From Rubricella sp038526735 (GTDB lineage: Bacteria; Pseudomonadota; Alphaproteobacteria; Rhodobacterales; Rhodobacteraceae): a stretch of 64,000 nucleotides of DNA. The notes beneath the pieces are model-generated. The model worked only from the letters and a program-made list of their open reading frames with translations, did no database searches and was not told the origin of the DNA. The translations under genes and the position numbers were made by a program. Where the stretch lies: positions 1-64,000 of the forward strand of contig JBCBGM010000006.1 in NCBI GenBank assembly GCA_038526735.1, written 5' to 3'. Shown piece by piece: positions 1 through 9,949 of this stretch (position 1 is the stretch's first letter; the number at the start of each line of letters is the position of its first letter).

Positions 1-126
1 GAGCGCCACGTAGAGCGCGCCGTCTTCATCGGCGATGTTGGTGACGGAGAGCACCAGGTCGTTTTGCGCGAGAGCCACGGTGGCGAGGGAGCAGAGGGCG
101 GCGGCGAGGTAGGTGGTTCGGATCAT
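1..126 (-). CDS. Exported small protein, N-terminal fragment (DUF2141-like)
   Basis: Only the first 42 codons are in the window; the gene runs off the left edge. It starts at an ATG at 126. Residues 1-20 form a signal peptide (basic MIRTT, then an Ala/Leu core ending in VALA before QND), so the product is exported. The mature start, with the pattern L-x-V-x-N-I-x-D-E-D-G-x-L-Y-V-A-L, resembles the first strand of DUF2141 proteins, which are small periplasmic beta-sandwich proteins of unknown function. That family match is inferred from about 20 residues only. It lies downstream of the 284-1159 gene on the same strand but behind a strong hairpin, so it is probably a separate unit. Confidence 0.55.
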   Translation of the reverse strand, partial: MIRTTYLAAALCSLATVALAQNDLVLSVTNIADEDGALYVAL

Positions 127-224
127 AGGACATTCCTTTTTTGGGTTCCGCGCCGGAAGAGCCCGACGTCGATGCCCTTGGAATGTCGGTGCCGCTTAGA
201 GACTGCGAGCCGACTTACGTAAAA

Positions 225-252
225 CGCCCGCTGTCTTCGCAAACAGCGGGCG
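225..252 (-). terminator. Intrinsic terminator of the 3-hydroxyisobutyrate-dehydrogenase-like gene
   Basis: A 10-bp perfect stem (CGCCCGCTGT at 225-234 with its complement at 243-252) closes an 8-nt loop. Read on the minus strand it is followed by TTTT, about 30 nt past the stop of the 284-1159 gene. Confidence 0.8.
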
Positions 253-283
253 GTGTCGTTCACGCTACGTGAGCGGCCGGGGT

Positions 284-1159
284 TTAGCCCTGCATGCGGC
301 GCAGGCGGCGGATCAGCGACGAGGTATCCCACCGTCCACCGCCCATGTTCTGCACATCGCCATAGAACTGATCGACCTGTGCGGTCACTGGCAGGGTCGC
401 CCCGTTGCGGCGCGCCTCATCGAGAACGATGCCGAGATCCTTGCGCATCCAGTCCACCGCAAAGCCAAACTCGAACTCATCGGCGAGCATCGTGGTGCCG
501 CGGTTGGCCATCTGCCAAGAGCCCGCAGCCCCGCCGCCGATGGCAGAGAGCACGGCCTCGCCATCAAGCTCAGCTTTCTGGGCGAAGTGCAGCGCCTCTG
601 ACAGCCCCTGCACCAGGCCCGCGATACAAATCTGGTTGACCATCTTGGTGAGCTGCCCCGCGCCTGGCCCGCCCATGCGCAGGCAAGACTTGGCGAAGGC
701 GTCAATCACGGGGGCTGCGCGGTCAAAGGCGGTTTCGGTGCCGCCGCACATCACTGCGAGTTGCCCGTTCTCAGCCCCTGCTTGCCCGCCAGAGACGGGC
801 GCGTCGATGAAGTGAAACCCTGCGGCGCTGGCGGTCTCAAAGAGCTCGCGCGCCACAGCGGCGGAAGCGGTGGTGTGGTCGACGAACACCGCATCCTTCG
901 CCACACTCGCAAACGCGCCATCCGCACCGGTCGTCACCGAGCGCAGGTCATCATCATTGCCGACGCAGGCAAACACGAACTCAGCGCCCTCCGCCGCCTC
1001 TGCCGGGGTAGCGGCGGTCACGCCGCCATGCTGCGCGGCCCAAGCCTCTGCCTTGGCAGCCGTGCGGTTGTAGACCGTAACCTCATGGCCGGCGGCGCGC
1101 AGGTGCCCGGCCATCGGATATCCCATCACGCCCAACCCGATGAATGCTGTCTTGGCCAT
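284..1159 (-). CDS. 3-hydroxyisobutyrate dehydrogenase family NAD(P)-dependent oxidoreductase
   Basis: 291 aa, the normal length for the beta-hydroxyacid dehydrogenase family (HIBADH, tartronate semialdehyde reductase, succinic semialdehyde reductase). The Rossmann dinucleotide motif GLGVMG is at residues 8-13. The substrate-binding signature DAPVSGG is at 119-125, and the catalytic lysine is K172 in the motif GQLTKMVNQ. The family oxidises or reduces small beta-hydroxy acids and semialdehydes; the exact substrate cannot be fixed from sequence. Valine-pathway neighbours (mmsA, acyl-CoA genes) are absent here, which argues against naming it mmsB. The start is an ATG that leaves about 110 bp to the divergent acylase gene, and a terminator follows the stop. 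Confidence 0.88.
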   Translation of the reverse strand: MAKTAFIGLGVMGYPMAGHLRAAGHEVTVYNRTAAKAEAWAAQHGGVTAATPAEAAEGAEFVFACVGNDDDLRSVTTGADGAFASVAKDAVFVDHTTASAAVARELFETASAAGFHFIDAPVSGGQAGAENGQLAVMCGGTETAFDRAAPVIDAFAKSCLRMGGPGAGQLTKMVNQICIAGLVQGLSEALHFAQKAELDGEAVLSAIGGGAAGSWQMANRGTTMLADEFEFGFAVDWMRKDLGIVLDEARRNGATLPVTAQVDQFYGDVQNMGGGRWDTSSLIRRLRRMQG

Positions 1160-1268
1160 GATGACCTCCCTTGATGTTTTGATGACGCCGCGTGGGCGTT
1201 GCGTGCCGACAGGTGGGCTGCTAGCCGAGCAGGGTCAAGCAAGAACAACAGAAACAGGGGCTGATCGG

Positions 1269-3734
1269 ATGGTGATTGCGTTTCGCTGGATGGTGCGGAT
1301 TGTACTTGGTGCCTCGGTGCTTTTGGCCCTGGCACTGCTCTTGGTCTACTACCTCGCGTCGCGGTCATTGCCGGACTACGCCCAGAGCCTGCGGGTGACC
1401 GGGCCAAGCGCCACGGTTGAGATCATTCGCGATGAGAACGCCGTGCCACATATCCTTGGTGTTCAGGACAGCGACGTGTTTTTCGGGCTGGGTTATGCTC
1501 ATGCGCAGGACCGCCTGTGGCAGATGACGATGCTGCGGCGCACGGCGCAGGGGCGACTGTCTGAGCTGTTTGGCGAGGCGACCTTCGACATTGATCACCT
1601 GCTGCGGGCGATTGACCTTTACGGTGTGGCGCAGGCGCAGGTCAGCGCGCAATCCGATGAGACCCAGACATTGCTGCGCGCCTATGCCAACGGTGTGAAC
1701 GCCCGGCTGCGGGAGGTCGCCGAAGAAGCTTTGGGCCGTGGCGCGCCCGAGTTCTTCCTCTTCGGCGCAGAGATCGCGCCCTGGAGGCCAGCGGATTCAA
1801 TGGCCGTGAAGCTGATCATGTCGCTGCAACTGAGCGACCATGCTGCACGCGAAACGCTCGCCGCCTCCCTTGCCCTTCGGGTGGATGAGGCGCGGCGCGC
1901 GGACATCTTGCCCGTGCCGCCGTATCTCAACCCCTTGGGTCGCCCTGACTTAGGGTGGCTGCAAGAGGCACCCGGATTTGAGGGACGCAGCGACACGCCA
2001 ACGCGATTTGCAGCACTCTCTCCGCTGCACGAGGTCGGCTTCGCCGGCGCCTCAAACGCCTGGGGCGCCACGCCCGACAGGGCCGCGAATGGTGCGAGCC
2101 TTATGGCCTCTGACCCACACCTCGGCTTTGCCGCCCCCTCGATCTGGATGCTGGCGCGGATGCAGCTCGAGGGCGTCGGCGGTGTGATCGGCGGCACGAT
2201 CCCCGGCCTTCCGGGCATCTTGATCGGGCGCAACAGCGACTTCGGCTGGGGCCTGACGACGGCCTACACCGACGACCAAGACATTTATATTGAGCGGATC
2301 GACCTCGCGAACCCGGACAACTACCTCACGCCGAGCGGCTCTGAACCGTTCATGGTCCGCGAGGTGCTGATCGGCGTTGGCGACGGGCCTGCCCGCACAG
2401 TCACCCTCCGATCCACCCGCCACGGGCCAGTCATTCCGGCGGACACATGGAGCGTCGACAGCATCACGCCCCCCGGCCATGTCGCCGTGCTCGCGTGGAC
2501 GGCACTCACCCCCACCGATCCGGGCATGAACAGCCTGATCGCGCTGATGCGCGCGCAGAGCATCGAGGAGGGGCGCGCTGCCGTAGCTCCGCTGATCTCC
2601 CCCTCTCAAAACGTCGTCATGGCGGATCAGACCGGCGTTGCGCTGCAAGTCATGGGCCGCCAACCCCACCGCCGCGCCACGCATCAGGGGCAAGGGCAAC
2701 TGCCGGTGCCCGGTTGGGTGGCGGACAACGACTGGCTGGGATTCTTGCCGTTTGAGGACAACCCCAGCGTGATCGACCCCGAGAGCGGACTGGTGATCAA
2801 CACCAACAACCGCACCACCGACGCGCCCTTCCCCCGGCACATGTCCTATAGCTGGGGTGACAGCAAACGCATCCTGCGCGCCCGGCAGCTGCTCGGAGAT
2901 CGCCCTTTTCACACCGTCGAGAGCTTTATCGAGGCGCAGACCGACACGATCTCTCCAGCCGCGCGCACCCTGTTGCCCCTCATAGGCCGCGAGCTCTTCT
3001 TCACCGAAGCCGCCACCGCCACCGACCCGCTTGCAGATTTACGGCGACTGGCTCTCGCGCGGCTGGCCGATTGGAACGGTGAGATGTCAGAGCACCAGCC
3101 CGAGCCGCTGGTCTATGCTGCCTGGGCCAGTGCCCTGCAGCAACGCCTGATCCGCGACGAAATCGGCCCCCTCGCCGACCGCTTCGCCGAGATGGACCCG
3201 CTTTTCATCGAGCGCGTGTTCCGCAACGTTGAGGGCGCGGGCGTCTGGTGCGATGTGGTCACCTCCAGCCGCAGTGAGACCTGCGCCGAGATGGCCCGCC
3301 TCAGCCTTGATGACGCGCTCGACGCCCTGCAAGAGCAATACGGCAGCCGCCTGCAAGGCTGGCGTTGGGGAGATGCGCATGTCGCCCGACACGAGCATCA
3401 GGTGCTCTCCCAAGTGCCGGGGCTGAGCTACCTCGCGAACATCATCCAACCCACCTCGGGCGGCGACAACACGCTGATGCGGGGCAAACTCGCCGCCGAT
3501 GGCGACACCCCGTTTGCCAATGTCCACGGCTCGGGCCTACGGGTGATCTATGATTTCGGCGACCCGGAAGGCTCCCGCATGATCATCTCCACCGGGCAAT
3601 CTGGCCACCTCCTGTCGCGCCACTATGATGACCTCTCAGTGTTGTGGCGGCGCGGGGATTACATCCCCATGAGCCTCAACTTGGAGCGCACCCGCGCCTC
3701 AGCGATTGGCGTAACGAGGCTCGAACCACGCTGA
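1269..3734 (+). CDS. Penicillin acylase family protein (Ntn-hydrolase)
   Basis: 821 aa. The family is made as one chain (signal/anchor, alpha chain, spacer, beta chain) and self-cleaves to free a serine at the N-terminus of the beta chain. That motif is visible as A-SNAW, with the putative nucleophile Ser262. Residues 5-27 are strongly hydrophobic (a membrane anchor or uncleaved signal), placing the enzyme in the periplasm or on the inner membrane. An open frame continues upstream to 1140, but the ATG at 1269 starts directly before the hydrophobic segment and avoids overlapping the divergent gene. Members hydrolyse amides such as beta-lactam side chains or acyl-homoserine lactones; which applies here is unknown. 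Convergent with sufS and ended by a hairpin. Confidence 0.88.
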   Translation: MVIAFRWMVRIVLGASVLLALALLLVYYLASRSLPDYAQSLRVTGPSATVEIIRDENAVPHILGVQDSDVFFGLGYAHAQDRLWQMTMLRRTAQGRLSELFGEATFDIDHLLRAIDLYGVAQAQVSAQSDETQTLLRAYANGVNARLREVAEEALGRGAPEFFLFGAEIAPWRPADSMAVKLIMSLQLSDHAARETLAASLALRVDEARRADILPVPPYLNPLGRPDLGWLQEAPGFEGRSDTPTRFAALSPLHEVGFAGASNAWGATPDRAANGASLMASDPHLGFAAPSIWMLARMQLEGVGGVIGGTIPGLPGILIGRNSDFGWGLTTAYTDDQDIYIERIDLANPDNYLTPSGSEPFMVREVLIGVGDGPARTVTLRSTRHGPVIPADTWSVDSITPPGHVAVLAWTALTPTDPGMNSLIALMRAQSIEEGRAAVAPLISPSQNVVMADQTGVALQVMGRQPHRRATHQGQGQLPVPGWVADNDWLGFLPFEDNPSVIDPESGLVINTNNRTTDAPFPRHMSYSWGDSKRILRARQLLGDRPFHTVESFIEAQTDTISPAARTLLPLIGRELFFTEAATATDPLADLRRLALARLADWNGEMSEHQPEPLVYAAWASALQQRLIRDEIGPLADRFAEMDPLFIERVFRNVEGAGVWCDVVTSSRSETCAEMARLSLDDALDALQEQYGSRLQGWRWGDAHVARHEHQVLSQVPGLSYLANIIQPTSGGDNTLMRGKLAADGDTPFANVHGSGLRVIYDFGDPEGSRMIISTGQSGHLLSRHYDDLSVLWRRGDYIPMSLNLERTRASAIGVTRLEPR

Positions 3735-3745
3735 GCTTCCAAAGG

Positions 3746-3764
3746 CCCGCCCGTGCCGGGCGGG
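3746..3764 (+). terminator. Hairpin after the penicillin acylase gene
   Basis: CCCGCCC and GGGCGGG pair perfectly around a 5-nt loop, 9 nt after the acylase stop. There is no T-run, so termination strength is uncertain. A second perfect hairpin (GAGGGGC/GCCCCTC, 3771-3787) follows at once. Confidence 0.5.
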
Positions 3765-3770
3765 TCCATC

Positions 3771-3902
3771 GAGGGGCGCTGCCCCTCTGTCGCCTGCGGC
3801 GCCATTCACCCCGAAATATTTCGAAACCGACGACGACGAGCACGCAGGCTCCTGCTTCAATGGTCTTTAAATATGCTGGGGGTCCGGGGGCAAAGCCCCC
3901 GG
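3771..3902. repeat. Palindromic intergenic element, copy A
   Basis: Lies between the convergent acylase and sufS genes. It opens with a GAGGGGC-GCT-GCCCCTC hairpin (3771-3787), carries an AATATTT block, then CAATGGTCTTTAAATATGC, and closes with a perfect 8-bp hairpin CCGGGGGC-AAA-GCCCCCGG (3884-3902). Copy B at 17358-17478 has the same order: GGGGGC-GCT-GCCCCC hairpin, ATATTT, CAATGGTCGTCAAATATGC, and a closing hairpin. The AT block flanked by GC hairpins probably acts as a bidirectional transcription end; the shared core suggests a dispersed family. Confidence 0.65.
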
Positions 3903-3934
3903 CCGGGCCCAACGGGCGCGCCCGGCGGGAAGGT

Positions 3935-5158
<1,224 letters not shown>

Positions 5159-5170
5159 GGATAACCTTCG

Positions 5171-5752
5171 TCAGAACAGGGCGCTCAGAAACGCGAGCCC
5201 GAGACCCACACAAATGATGCACCCAAACACGGTGACGACGATGCCGCCCATCACCGCGAGCATGTTGTCAAAACCGTGCACCTCATCGATGAACACTGCG
5301 CTCACGTAGAACAGCCAAAAGAGGGCGCCGAGCGTGAGGAGGAGTGCCAGCGAGGGCGCAAAGATCAAGAGGCCCGCCTCCGCCACGTTCACGCACATCG
5401 CCAAAACCTGCAGCAGCGTCATCGCGCTTGCGGCCTCCAGGTCAGAGGCGGTCCCGCCGAACGCGCGCCCGACGCGGGTCGCGAGCACAATCGAGATCAC
5501 GTAGATCGTCGTGTAGAACGCGCCCATCGCCAGCGGGTTGGCGGTGAGGAAGGTGGGCATGTCCACCACTTCGCGGCTGCCGCCGACGGTGACAAAAACG
5601 GCGGTTTGGGTGGCCAGCACCGAAATGGTCACGGAGGTGATCCCGATCAGCATCACCGTGGGCCAGTCATAGGGGTTTTTCATCACCAACCGCAGGGCAT
5701 GGCGCGGATCAGCGATGCTCTCGCGGAGTGTTGCGGTCAGGATATTGAGCAT
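5171..5752 (-). CDS. Yip1-like membrane protein (third of three)
   Basis: 193 aa, starting at the ATG at 5752, which overlaps the stop of the preceding gene (TGATG). An open frame continues upstream but lies over that gene. It has a soluble N-terminus of about 30 residues (MLNILTATLRESIADPRHA), then roughly five hydrophobic segments spanning most of residues 35-193. The layout (short cytoplasmic head, five TM helices) fits the Yip1 family, whose bacterial members have no established function. It is translationally coupled to the second Yip1-like gene and lies directly before sufS, so it is part of the suf operon. A link to Fe-S assembly is inference from position only. Confidence 0.75.
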   Translation of the reverse strand: MLNILTATLRESIADPRHALRLVMKNPYDWPTVMLIGITSVTISVLATQTAVFVTVGGSREVVDMPTFLTANPLAMGAFYTTIYVISIVLATRVGRAFGGTASDLEAASAMTLLQVLAMCVNVAEAGLLIFAPSLALLLTLGALFWLFYVSAVFIDEVHGFDNMLAVMGGIVVTVFGCIICVGLGLAFLSALF

Positions 5753-6399
5753 CACAAGAGCCCCCCTGCGCCAGAGAGGTAGAGACCCACACCGCCCACA
5801 GCAATGCTTGCCAACAGAAATAACGTCACGACCAGTGCCGTGCTGCGAAACTGGTGCGCCTCCGCGAGCGCCGCTCCAACATACCAGAAAAACGCCAGCG
5901 ACCCGGCGAGATAGGCGAGCGCGTTGAGGGTGGAAAGGGCGATTTGGGGCACTCCGGTGGCGAACTGGACGAGGGCGACGTTGAGAATTGCGAAGGCGAG
6001 GCCGATGGGCGCCGCAACCAGTGCGCCCCAGAACATAGCCATCCGGGTTTGGCGTGCACTGCCCTGCCCTCCAAACCAGCGGCAGACCCAGCCGATCACG
6101 CTGGCCGACAGATACAAGCCTGCGGTGCGTAGGATGAGGGTCGCGAGGAGGTACAGCGTAAGTGCGATTGGGAGGATTTGCCCAGCATCTGCAGAAGGCA
6201 CGATCACGCCCTTCATCGTCCAACTTAGGAACGTGATCATGCTTGAGAGCAGAACGAAGAACACCAGACGCCCCTCGGGTGGCTCTTCAGCGTTGAGCTT
6301 GCGAACAGAGCCGCGCATGTCGTGCAGCGCTTCGAACCACCGCGCGAGTGGGCTGGGCGCCTCTGCGCTTCGCGACATATCCACAGCAGACTGGGCCAT
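5752..6399 (-). CDS. Yip1-like membrane protein (second of three)
   Basis: 215 aa from the ATG at 6399. A TTG at 6411 would overlap the previous stop and is an alternative start. The N-terminus (about 45 residues) is soluble and charged, followed by hydrophobic segments around residues 45-65, 75-100, 110-140, 150-170 and 180-205. Segment layout and neighbours match the other two Yip1-like genes, although sequence identity by eye is low. It sits in the suf operon between the first and third copies with almost no spacing. Function is unknown; the family is generally a multi-pass membrane protein of the inner membrane. Confidence 0.72.
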   Translation of the reverse strand: MAQSAVDMSRSAEAPSPLARWFEALHDMRGSVRKLNAEEPPEGRLVFFVLLSSMITFLSWTMKGVIVPSADAGQILPIALTLYLLATLILRTAGLYLSASVIGWVCRWFGGQGSARQTRMAMFWGALVAAPIGLAFAILNVALVQFATGVPQIALSTLNALAYLAGSLAFFWYVGAALAEAHQFRSTALVVTLFLLASIAVGGVGLYLSGAGGLL

Positions 6400-6407
6400 G
6401 CTCTGTC

Positions 6408-7013
6408 TCAAATCCCACCAAGCAGCCAGATGGCTGCGCTCGCGAGCACGAACAGAACCACCAAGGGCCCAAAGATCGCGGCGATCGCGGGCCAGCGGCT
6501 CTCGAACCCTTCAGACTCGGCCAATGCCTCTGCCCAAAACGCGAGGAAGATGATCTGCGCACCGAGGTCCATGCCCTGCGCGATTCCATAGAGCATGTCG
6601 GAGGTGGTGATCAGGGCAGCCAGATGCATCCCGCCCGGAAAGAACAGGATCGGAGAGACCACAAGTGCGGTCCAAAACTGCGCATAGCGTGCACCCAGAT
6701 GCGTGCCGGTGCCGCCAAGCGACTTCGCCCCCCAGCGGGAGAGCATCGAGAGTACATAGCGCGCGAGGACCATAAACATCAGCGACGTTAGCATCCACGA
6801 GGTCACAACCCCCGGGACATCCAACGGCCCTTCCGCTGCAAGGCGCACACCGTTGATGGCCGCCGGAATGCCCGCCACGAAGGCGATGAAACTCGCGAAC
6901 ATGACGAAGAACAACGCCTCGCTCTCGCCGCGGCCATTCTCCAGCAGCCAACGGGTCGTGCCGCGCCGGTCTTTCCAACCGGCGACGACACGCCCCGTCA
7001 GGGAGCTCTGCAT
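6408..7013 (-). CDS. Yip1-like membrane protein (first of three)
   Basis: 201 aa. The ATG at 7013 was chosen because it overlaps the sufD stop as TGATG and has GGAG five bases upstream; an ATG at 7037 would add eight residues inside sufD. About 40 soluble residues containing GRGESEALFF precede roughly five hydrophobic segments, ending in an LLGGI tail. The motif G-x-KSLGG-T about residue 93 is similar to the G-RAFGG motif in the third copy, which supports common descent. Translational coupling to sufD places a membrane protein inside the Fe-S assembly operon. Confidence 0.74.
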   Translation of the reverse strand: MQSSLTGRVVAGWKDRRGTTRWLLENGRGESEALFFVMFASFIAFVAGIPAAINGVRLAAEGPLDVPGVVTSWMLTSLMFMVLARYVLSMLSRWGAKSLGGTGTHLGARYAQFWTALVVSPILFFPGGMHLAALITTSDMLYGIAQGMDLGAQIIFLAFWAEALAESEGFESRWPAIAAIFGPLVVLFVLASAAIWLLGGI

Positions 7014-8305
7014 CACTCCGTGTGACGTGTCAGCCATGCGGCCACCCGGTTGCGCATCTCATCCGCGAGGTCATCGTCGGCGATCTCATCGACCGCCTCA
7101 CCCAAGAAGGCCAAGACCAGCAGGTTCTCCGCCTCGCCGCGCGGAATGCCGCGAGAGAGGAGGTAGAACAACGCCGTCTCATCCAGCGCGCCCACCGTGG
7201 AGCCATGCGAGCAAGCAACGTCATCGGCATAGATCTCGAGCTCGGGCTTCGCGAGGAACTGGGATTGCTCATCGAGCAAAAGCCCCTGGCTGATCTGATA
7301 ACCGTCAGTCTTTTGCGCGCCTTCCTTCACAAGGATCTTCCCTTGGAACACGCCCGTGGCGCCGGTTTTCAGCACCTTTTTAAAGACCTGACGGCTCTCG
7401 CAGCGCTCCGCGTCATGGGTGACGAAGACCGTGTCATCGTGGTGAAAATCACCCTGCCCCACACAGGCGCCAGCCACATGGGCAGACGCATCATCGCCGG
7501 TGAATGCAATCACGTGCTCGTTGCGGGTCAGTACACCGTTTACGGTGAGCGTGAAGGACTTGTACTGCGACTCTGCCGCGACCCGGCCAAACATATGGCT
7601 GATGCATTGCCTGTCATGGTCACGCCCTTGTGCACGAATGTGGTTAAAGGTGCCGCCTGCTGCGACATCAATCTCCATACACTTGTTAAAGCGCGCAGCC
7701 GCCGGGCCGTTTTCGAGGATCGTCAGCGACGCGCCCTCATCGACCTTCACGACATGGTGCAACACGGCATCGGAGGTCTCTGACTGGTGCAGATACCGCA
7801 GATGCACGGGCTTGGAGACGGGACCGGTGGCGCGCACCACGATCCCGGTTGTGGCCCGCGCGGTATTGAGCGCTGCAAAGGGCCGCTCAACGGGGGTTTG
7901 CCCGTCCGTTTCCAGCACGCCAAACAGGTCTTTGGCCCAGTGGATGTCTTTGGTGAACGCGCCCTCCAAGAGTTCAAGCTCCAGGTTCGGCTCGTTGGTG
8001 AACTCGGATGACAAGTCCGGGCGGAACACACCATCGACAAAGACGACCCGCAGCGTGTCGAAATCCTCAAACACCTGCGCGTCATCCATTGGTTCAGAAA
8101 CCGAAGGCCGAGGCGTATCGGCGTTCAGGAGTGCAGGGTTGGTGAAGCGCCAGTACTCATCGCGCCGGGTTGGAGAGCCCATCGCGCGCAGCCGTGCCTC
8201 TGCACTTTGCCGCGCGGCGGTTGCCCAGCCCGCCTCGCCGACGATGGCATCGTGGCGCGCCAAAAGCGCCTCTGCCCCGTCAGATTTTACCGCAGGAAGC
8301 GCCAT
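7013..8305 (-). CDS. sufD: Fe-S assembly scaffold subunit SufD
   Basis: 430 aa, the usual size. SufD pairs with SufB in the SufBC2D scaffold that builds nascent clusters; it is catalytically inactive and supports iron entry. The C-terminal half carries the SufBD core (CSHGSTVGALDETALFYLLS), including the conserved ACSHG stretch and the helical C-terminus RGIPRGEAENLLVLAFL. The N-terminal region is variable, as is typical. The ATG at 8305 overlaps the sufC stop by one base, and its own stop overlaps the first Yip1-like gene. Confidence 0.95.
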   Translation of the reverse strand: MALPAVKSDGAEALLARHDAIVGEAGWATAARQSAEARLRAMGSPTRRDEYWRFTNPALLNADTPRPSVSEPMDDAQVFEDFDTLRVVFVDGVFRPDLSSEFTNEPNLELELLEGAFTKDIHWAKDLFGVLETDGQTPVERPFAALNTARATTGIVVRATGPVSKPVHLRYLHQSETSDAVLHHVVKVDEGASLTILENGPAAARFNKCMEIDVAAGGTFNHIRAQGRDHDRQCISHMFGRVAAESQYKSFTLTVNGVLTRNEHVIAFTGDDASAHVAGACVGQGDFHHDDTVFVTHDAERCESRQVFKKVLKTGATGVFQGKILVKEGAQKTDGYQISQGLLLDEQSQFLAKPELEIYADDVACSHGSTVGALDETALFYLLSRGIPRGEAENLLVLAFLGEAVDEIADDDLADEMRNRVAAWLTRHTE

Positions 8306-9060
8306 TATGCGTCCTCCTTCAGGATGTCTGCGTAACCGTTGTTTTCGACCTCAAGTGCGAGCTCAGGGCCGCCGGACTTCACGATCTTCCCGTTTGCCAT
8401 GATGTGCACGACATCGGGTTTGATGTGGTCGAGGAGGCGCTGGTAGTGGGTGATCACAAGGAAGCCACGCCCCTCATCGCGCAGCGCGTTCACGCCATCT
8501 GCAACCAGCTTCATCGCGTCCACGTCGAGGCCAGAGTCGGTCTCGTCCAAGATGCAGAGCTTCGGTTCCAGCATCGCCATTTGCAGGATCTCGTTGCGCT
8601 TCTTCTCACCGCCCGAGAAGCCCACATTCACGGGCCGCTTGAGCATGTCGCCGTCGATGTTGAGGGTTTTGGCCTTTGCGCGGACGAGTTTCAGAAACTC
8701 CGCCGCTGACAGCTCTTCCTCACCGCGGGCCTTGCGTTGCGCATTCACTGCGGTGCGCAGGAAGGTCATGTTGCCCACACCGGGGATCTCCACCGGGTAC
8801 TGGAACGCCAGGAAGATACCCGCCGCCGCGCGCTCTTCGGGCTCCATCTCCATGATGTCTTCACCGTCGAGAGTCGCGCCGCCGTCCGTCACCTCGTAGC
8901 CATCACGACCAGAGAGCACATAAGACAGCGTGGACTTGCCAGAGCCGTTTGGCCCCATAATCGCGTGCACCTTTCCCGCCTCAACGGTCAGGTTCACACC
9001 CTTGAGGATCTGCTTTTCCTCTTCCTCAAGTTGGACGTGCAGGTTCTTGATCTCAAGCAT
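8305..9060 (-). CDS. sufC: Fe-S assembly ATPase SufC
   Basis: 251 aa ABC-type ATPase of the cytosolic SufBCD complex; its ATP-driven dimerisation reshapes SufB-SufD for cluster assembly. Walker A GPNGSGKS is at residues 36-43, the Q-loop is in LAFQYPVEIPG, the signature is FSGGEKKR (148-155), and Walker B plus D-loop is ILDETDSGLD (170-179). The ATG at 9060 has a perfect AAAGGAG six bases upstream, which outranks upstream in-frame starts. It overlaps the 3' end of the glycosyltransferase-like gene by 8 bp. Confidence 0.96.
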   Translation of the reverse strand: MLEIKNLHVQLEEEEKQILKGVNLTVEAGKVHAIMGPNGSGKSTLSYVLSGRDGYEVTDGGATLDGEDIMEMEPEERAAAGIFLAFQYPVEIPGVGNMTFLRTAVNAQRKARGEEELSAAEFLKLVRAKAKTLNIDGDMLKRPVNVGFSGGEKKRNEILQMAMLEPKLCILDETDSGLDVDAMKLVADGVNALRDEGRGFLVITHYQRLLDHIKPDVVHIMANGKIVKSGGPELALEVENNGYADILKEDA

Positions 9061-9949
9061 TCTTTTCTCCTTTGGCGCTGGCGGCTGAGGCGGACATGGC
9101 ATCCAACAGCTGCGCCTTTGCTGCATCAGCTATAGCGATATGGTCTTCGGTCGAGAGGTGAGAGAGCGACGGCCCCATCCGGCGGATGAACCCCGATGCT
9201 CCGGCAATGCGTTTGGCGAGACCTTTGATAAAGGCCTCTTTGCTGCGCACCGGATGCCAAACCGATCCGACGGGGGCTGTCCCCTCAAGCGCGTCGAAAA
9301 AGATGTCCGGGTCGCGGGTGAAATTCGAGCGCTCAAAACCGTCTGGATAAACGTCTTTCAGGTCAGCCCCGGTAAAGTCTGTTTGCGCAGACAGGTACGA
9401 AAAGCAAAAGCACTCATCATTCGTGAAAAAGCGCCCGGAGTTTCTGATTTTGCAGTACTCTTTGCGCGCCTCAAAGAGGTATTTCACGGCCGCATTGGAA
9501 AACCTCACGAGCCCGAACTGCCCCTCAATCGGTGCCATGCCCTCGGGCAGGCCGCGAGAAAAGCGCCCGGGGCGCATCGGTTTGCCGTAATGGACGGCCA
9601 AAACGTCATGATCCGCCTGCGCAAACACCTCAAACGCGCGCGCAGGCCCACCTGAAAAATAGACGTCCGGTTCGATCAGCCAGAAGAAATCCGCATCAGG
9701 GTTTGCCTCATAAAGTGCGTAGAGCGCGTAGTCTCCGCACCGCCAGCCCCAATCGGGCAAGGTGGCCAATCCGCGCTCTTTCAGCCAGTCGTTGTCGAGT
9801 GTCACTGTCGCAACGGGCGTCTTGGGAACACCCCGGCGCGTATCGATCACGGCATAGAGGTCGTCCCCAAAGACAGGCTCAAGCGCTGCCAGGGCGCGCT
9901 CCTCCTCCTCCGTCCAATGGTGGGTACGTATGCCGCAAACCGTGGTCAT
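9053..9949 (-). CDS. Glycosyltransferase-like protein inside the suf operon
   Basis: 298 aa, no recognised name. The region DADFFWLIEPDVYFSGG (about residues 84-100) looks like the nucleotide-sugar/metal (DxD-type) loop of GT-A glycosyltransferases, with EPDV in place of a canonical DxD. NDECFCFSYL further on could be the acceptor-side acidic motif. There is no signal peptide and no TM segment, and the C-terminus is Ala/Lys rich (ASAASAKGEKNA). It overlaps the 75-aa membrane protein gene by 4 bp upstream and sufC by 8 bp downstream, so it is made with the Suf proteins. The glycosyltransferase call is inference from motif layout; substrate unknown. Confidence 0.6.
   Translation of the reverse strand: MTTVCGIRTHHWTEEEERALAALEPVFGDDLYAVIDTRRGVPKTPVATVTLDNDWLKERGLATLPDWGWRCGDYALYALYEANPDADFFWLIEPDVYFSGGPARAFEVFAQADHDVLAVHYGKPMRPGRFSRGLPEGMAPIEGQFGLVRFSNAAVKYLFEARKEYCKIRNSGRFFTNDECFCFSYLSAQTDFTGADLKDVYPDGFERSNFTRDPDIFFDALEGTAPVGSVWHPVRSKEAFIKGLAKRIAGASGFIRRMGPSLSHLSTEDHIAIADAAKAQLLDAMSASAASAKGEKNA

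Noticed and set aside
1140..1268. N-terminal extension of the penicillin acylase to 1140
   Set aside because: It would overlap the divergent dehydrogenase and add 43 residues before the membrane anchor with no family support.
3735..3934. Possible small gene between the acylase and sufS
   Set aside because: The open frames here are built from the palindromic element and lack ribosome sites.
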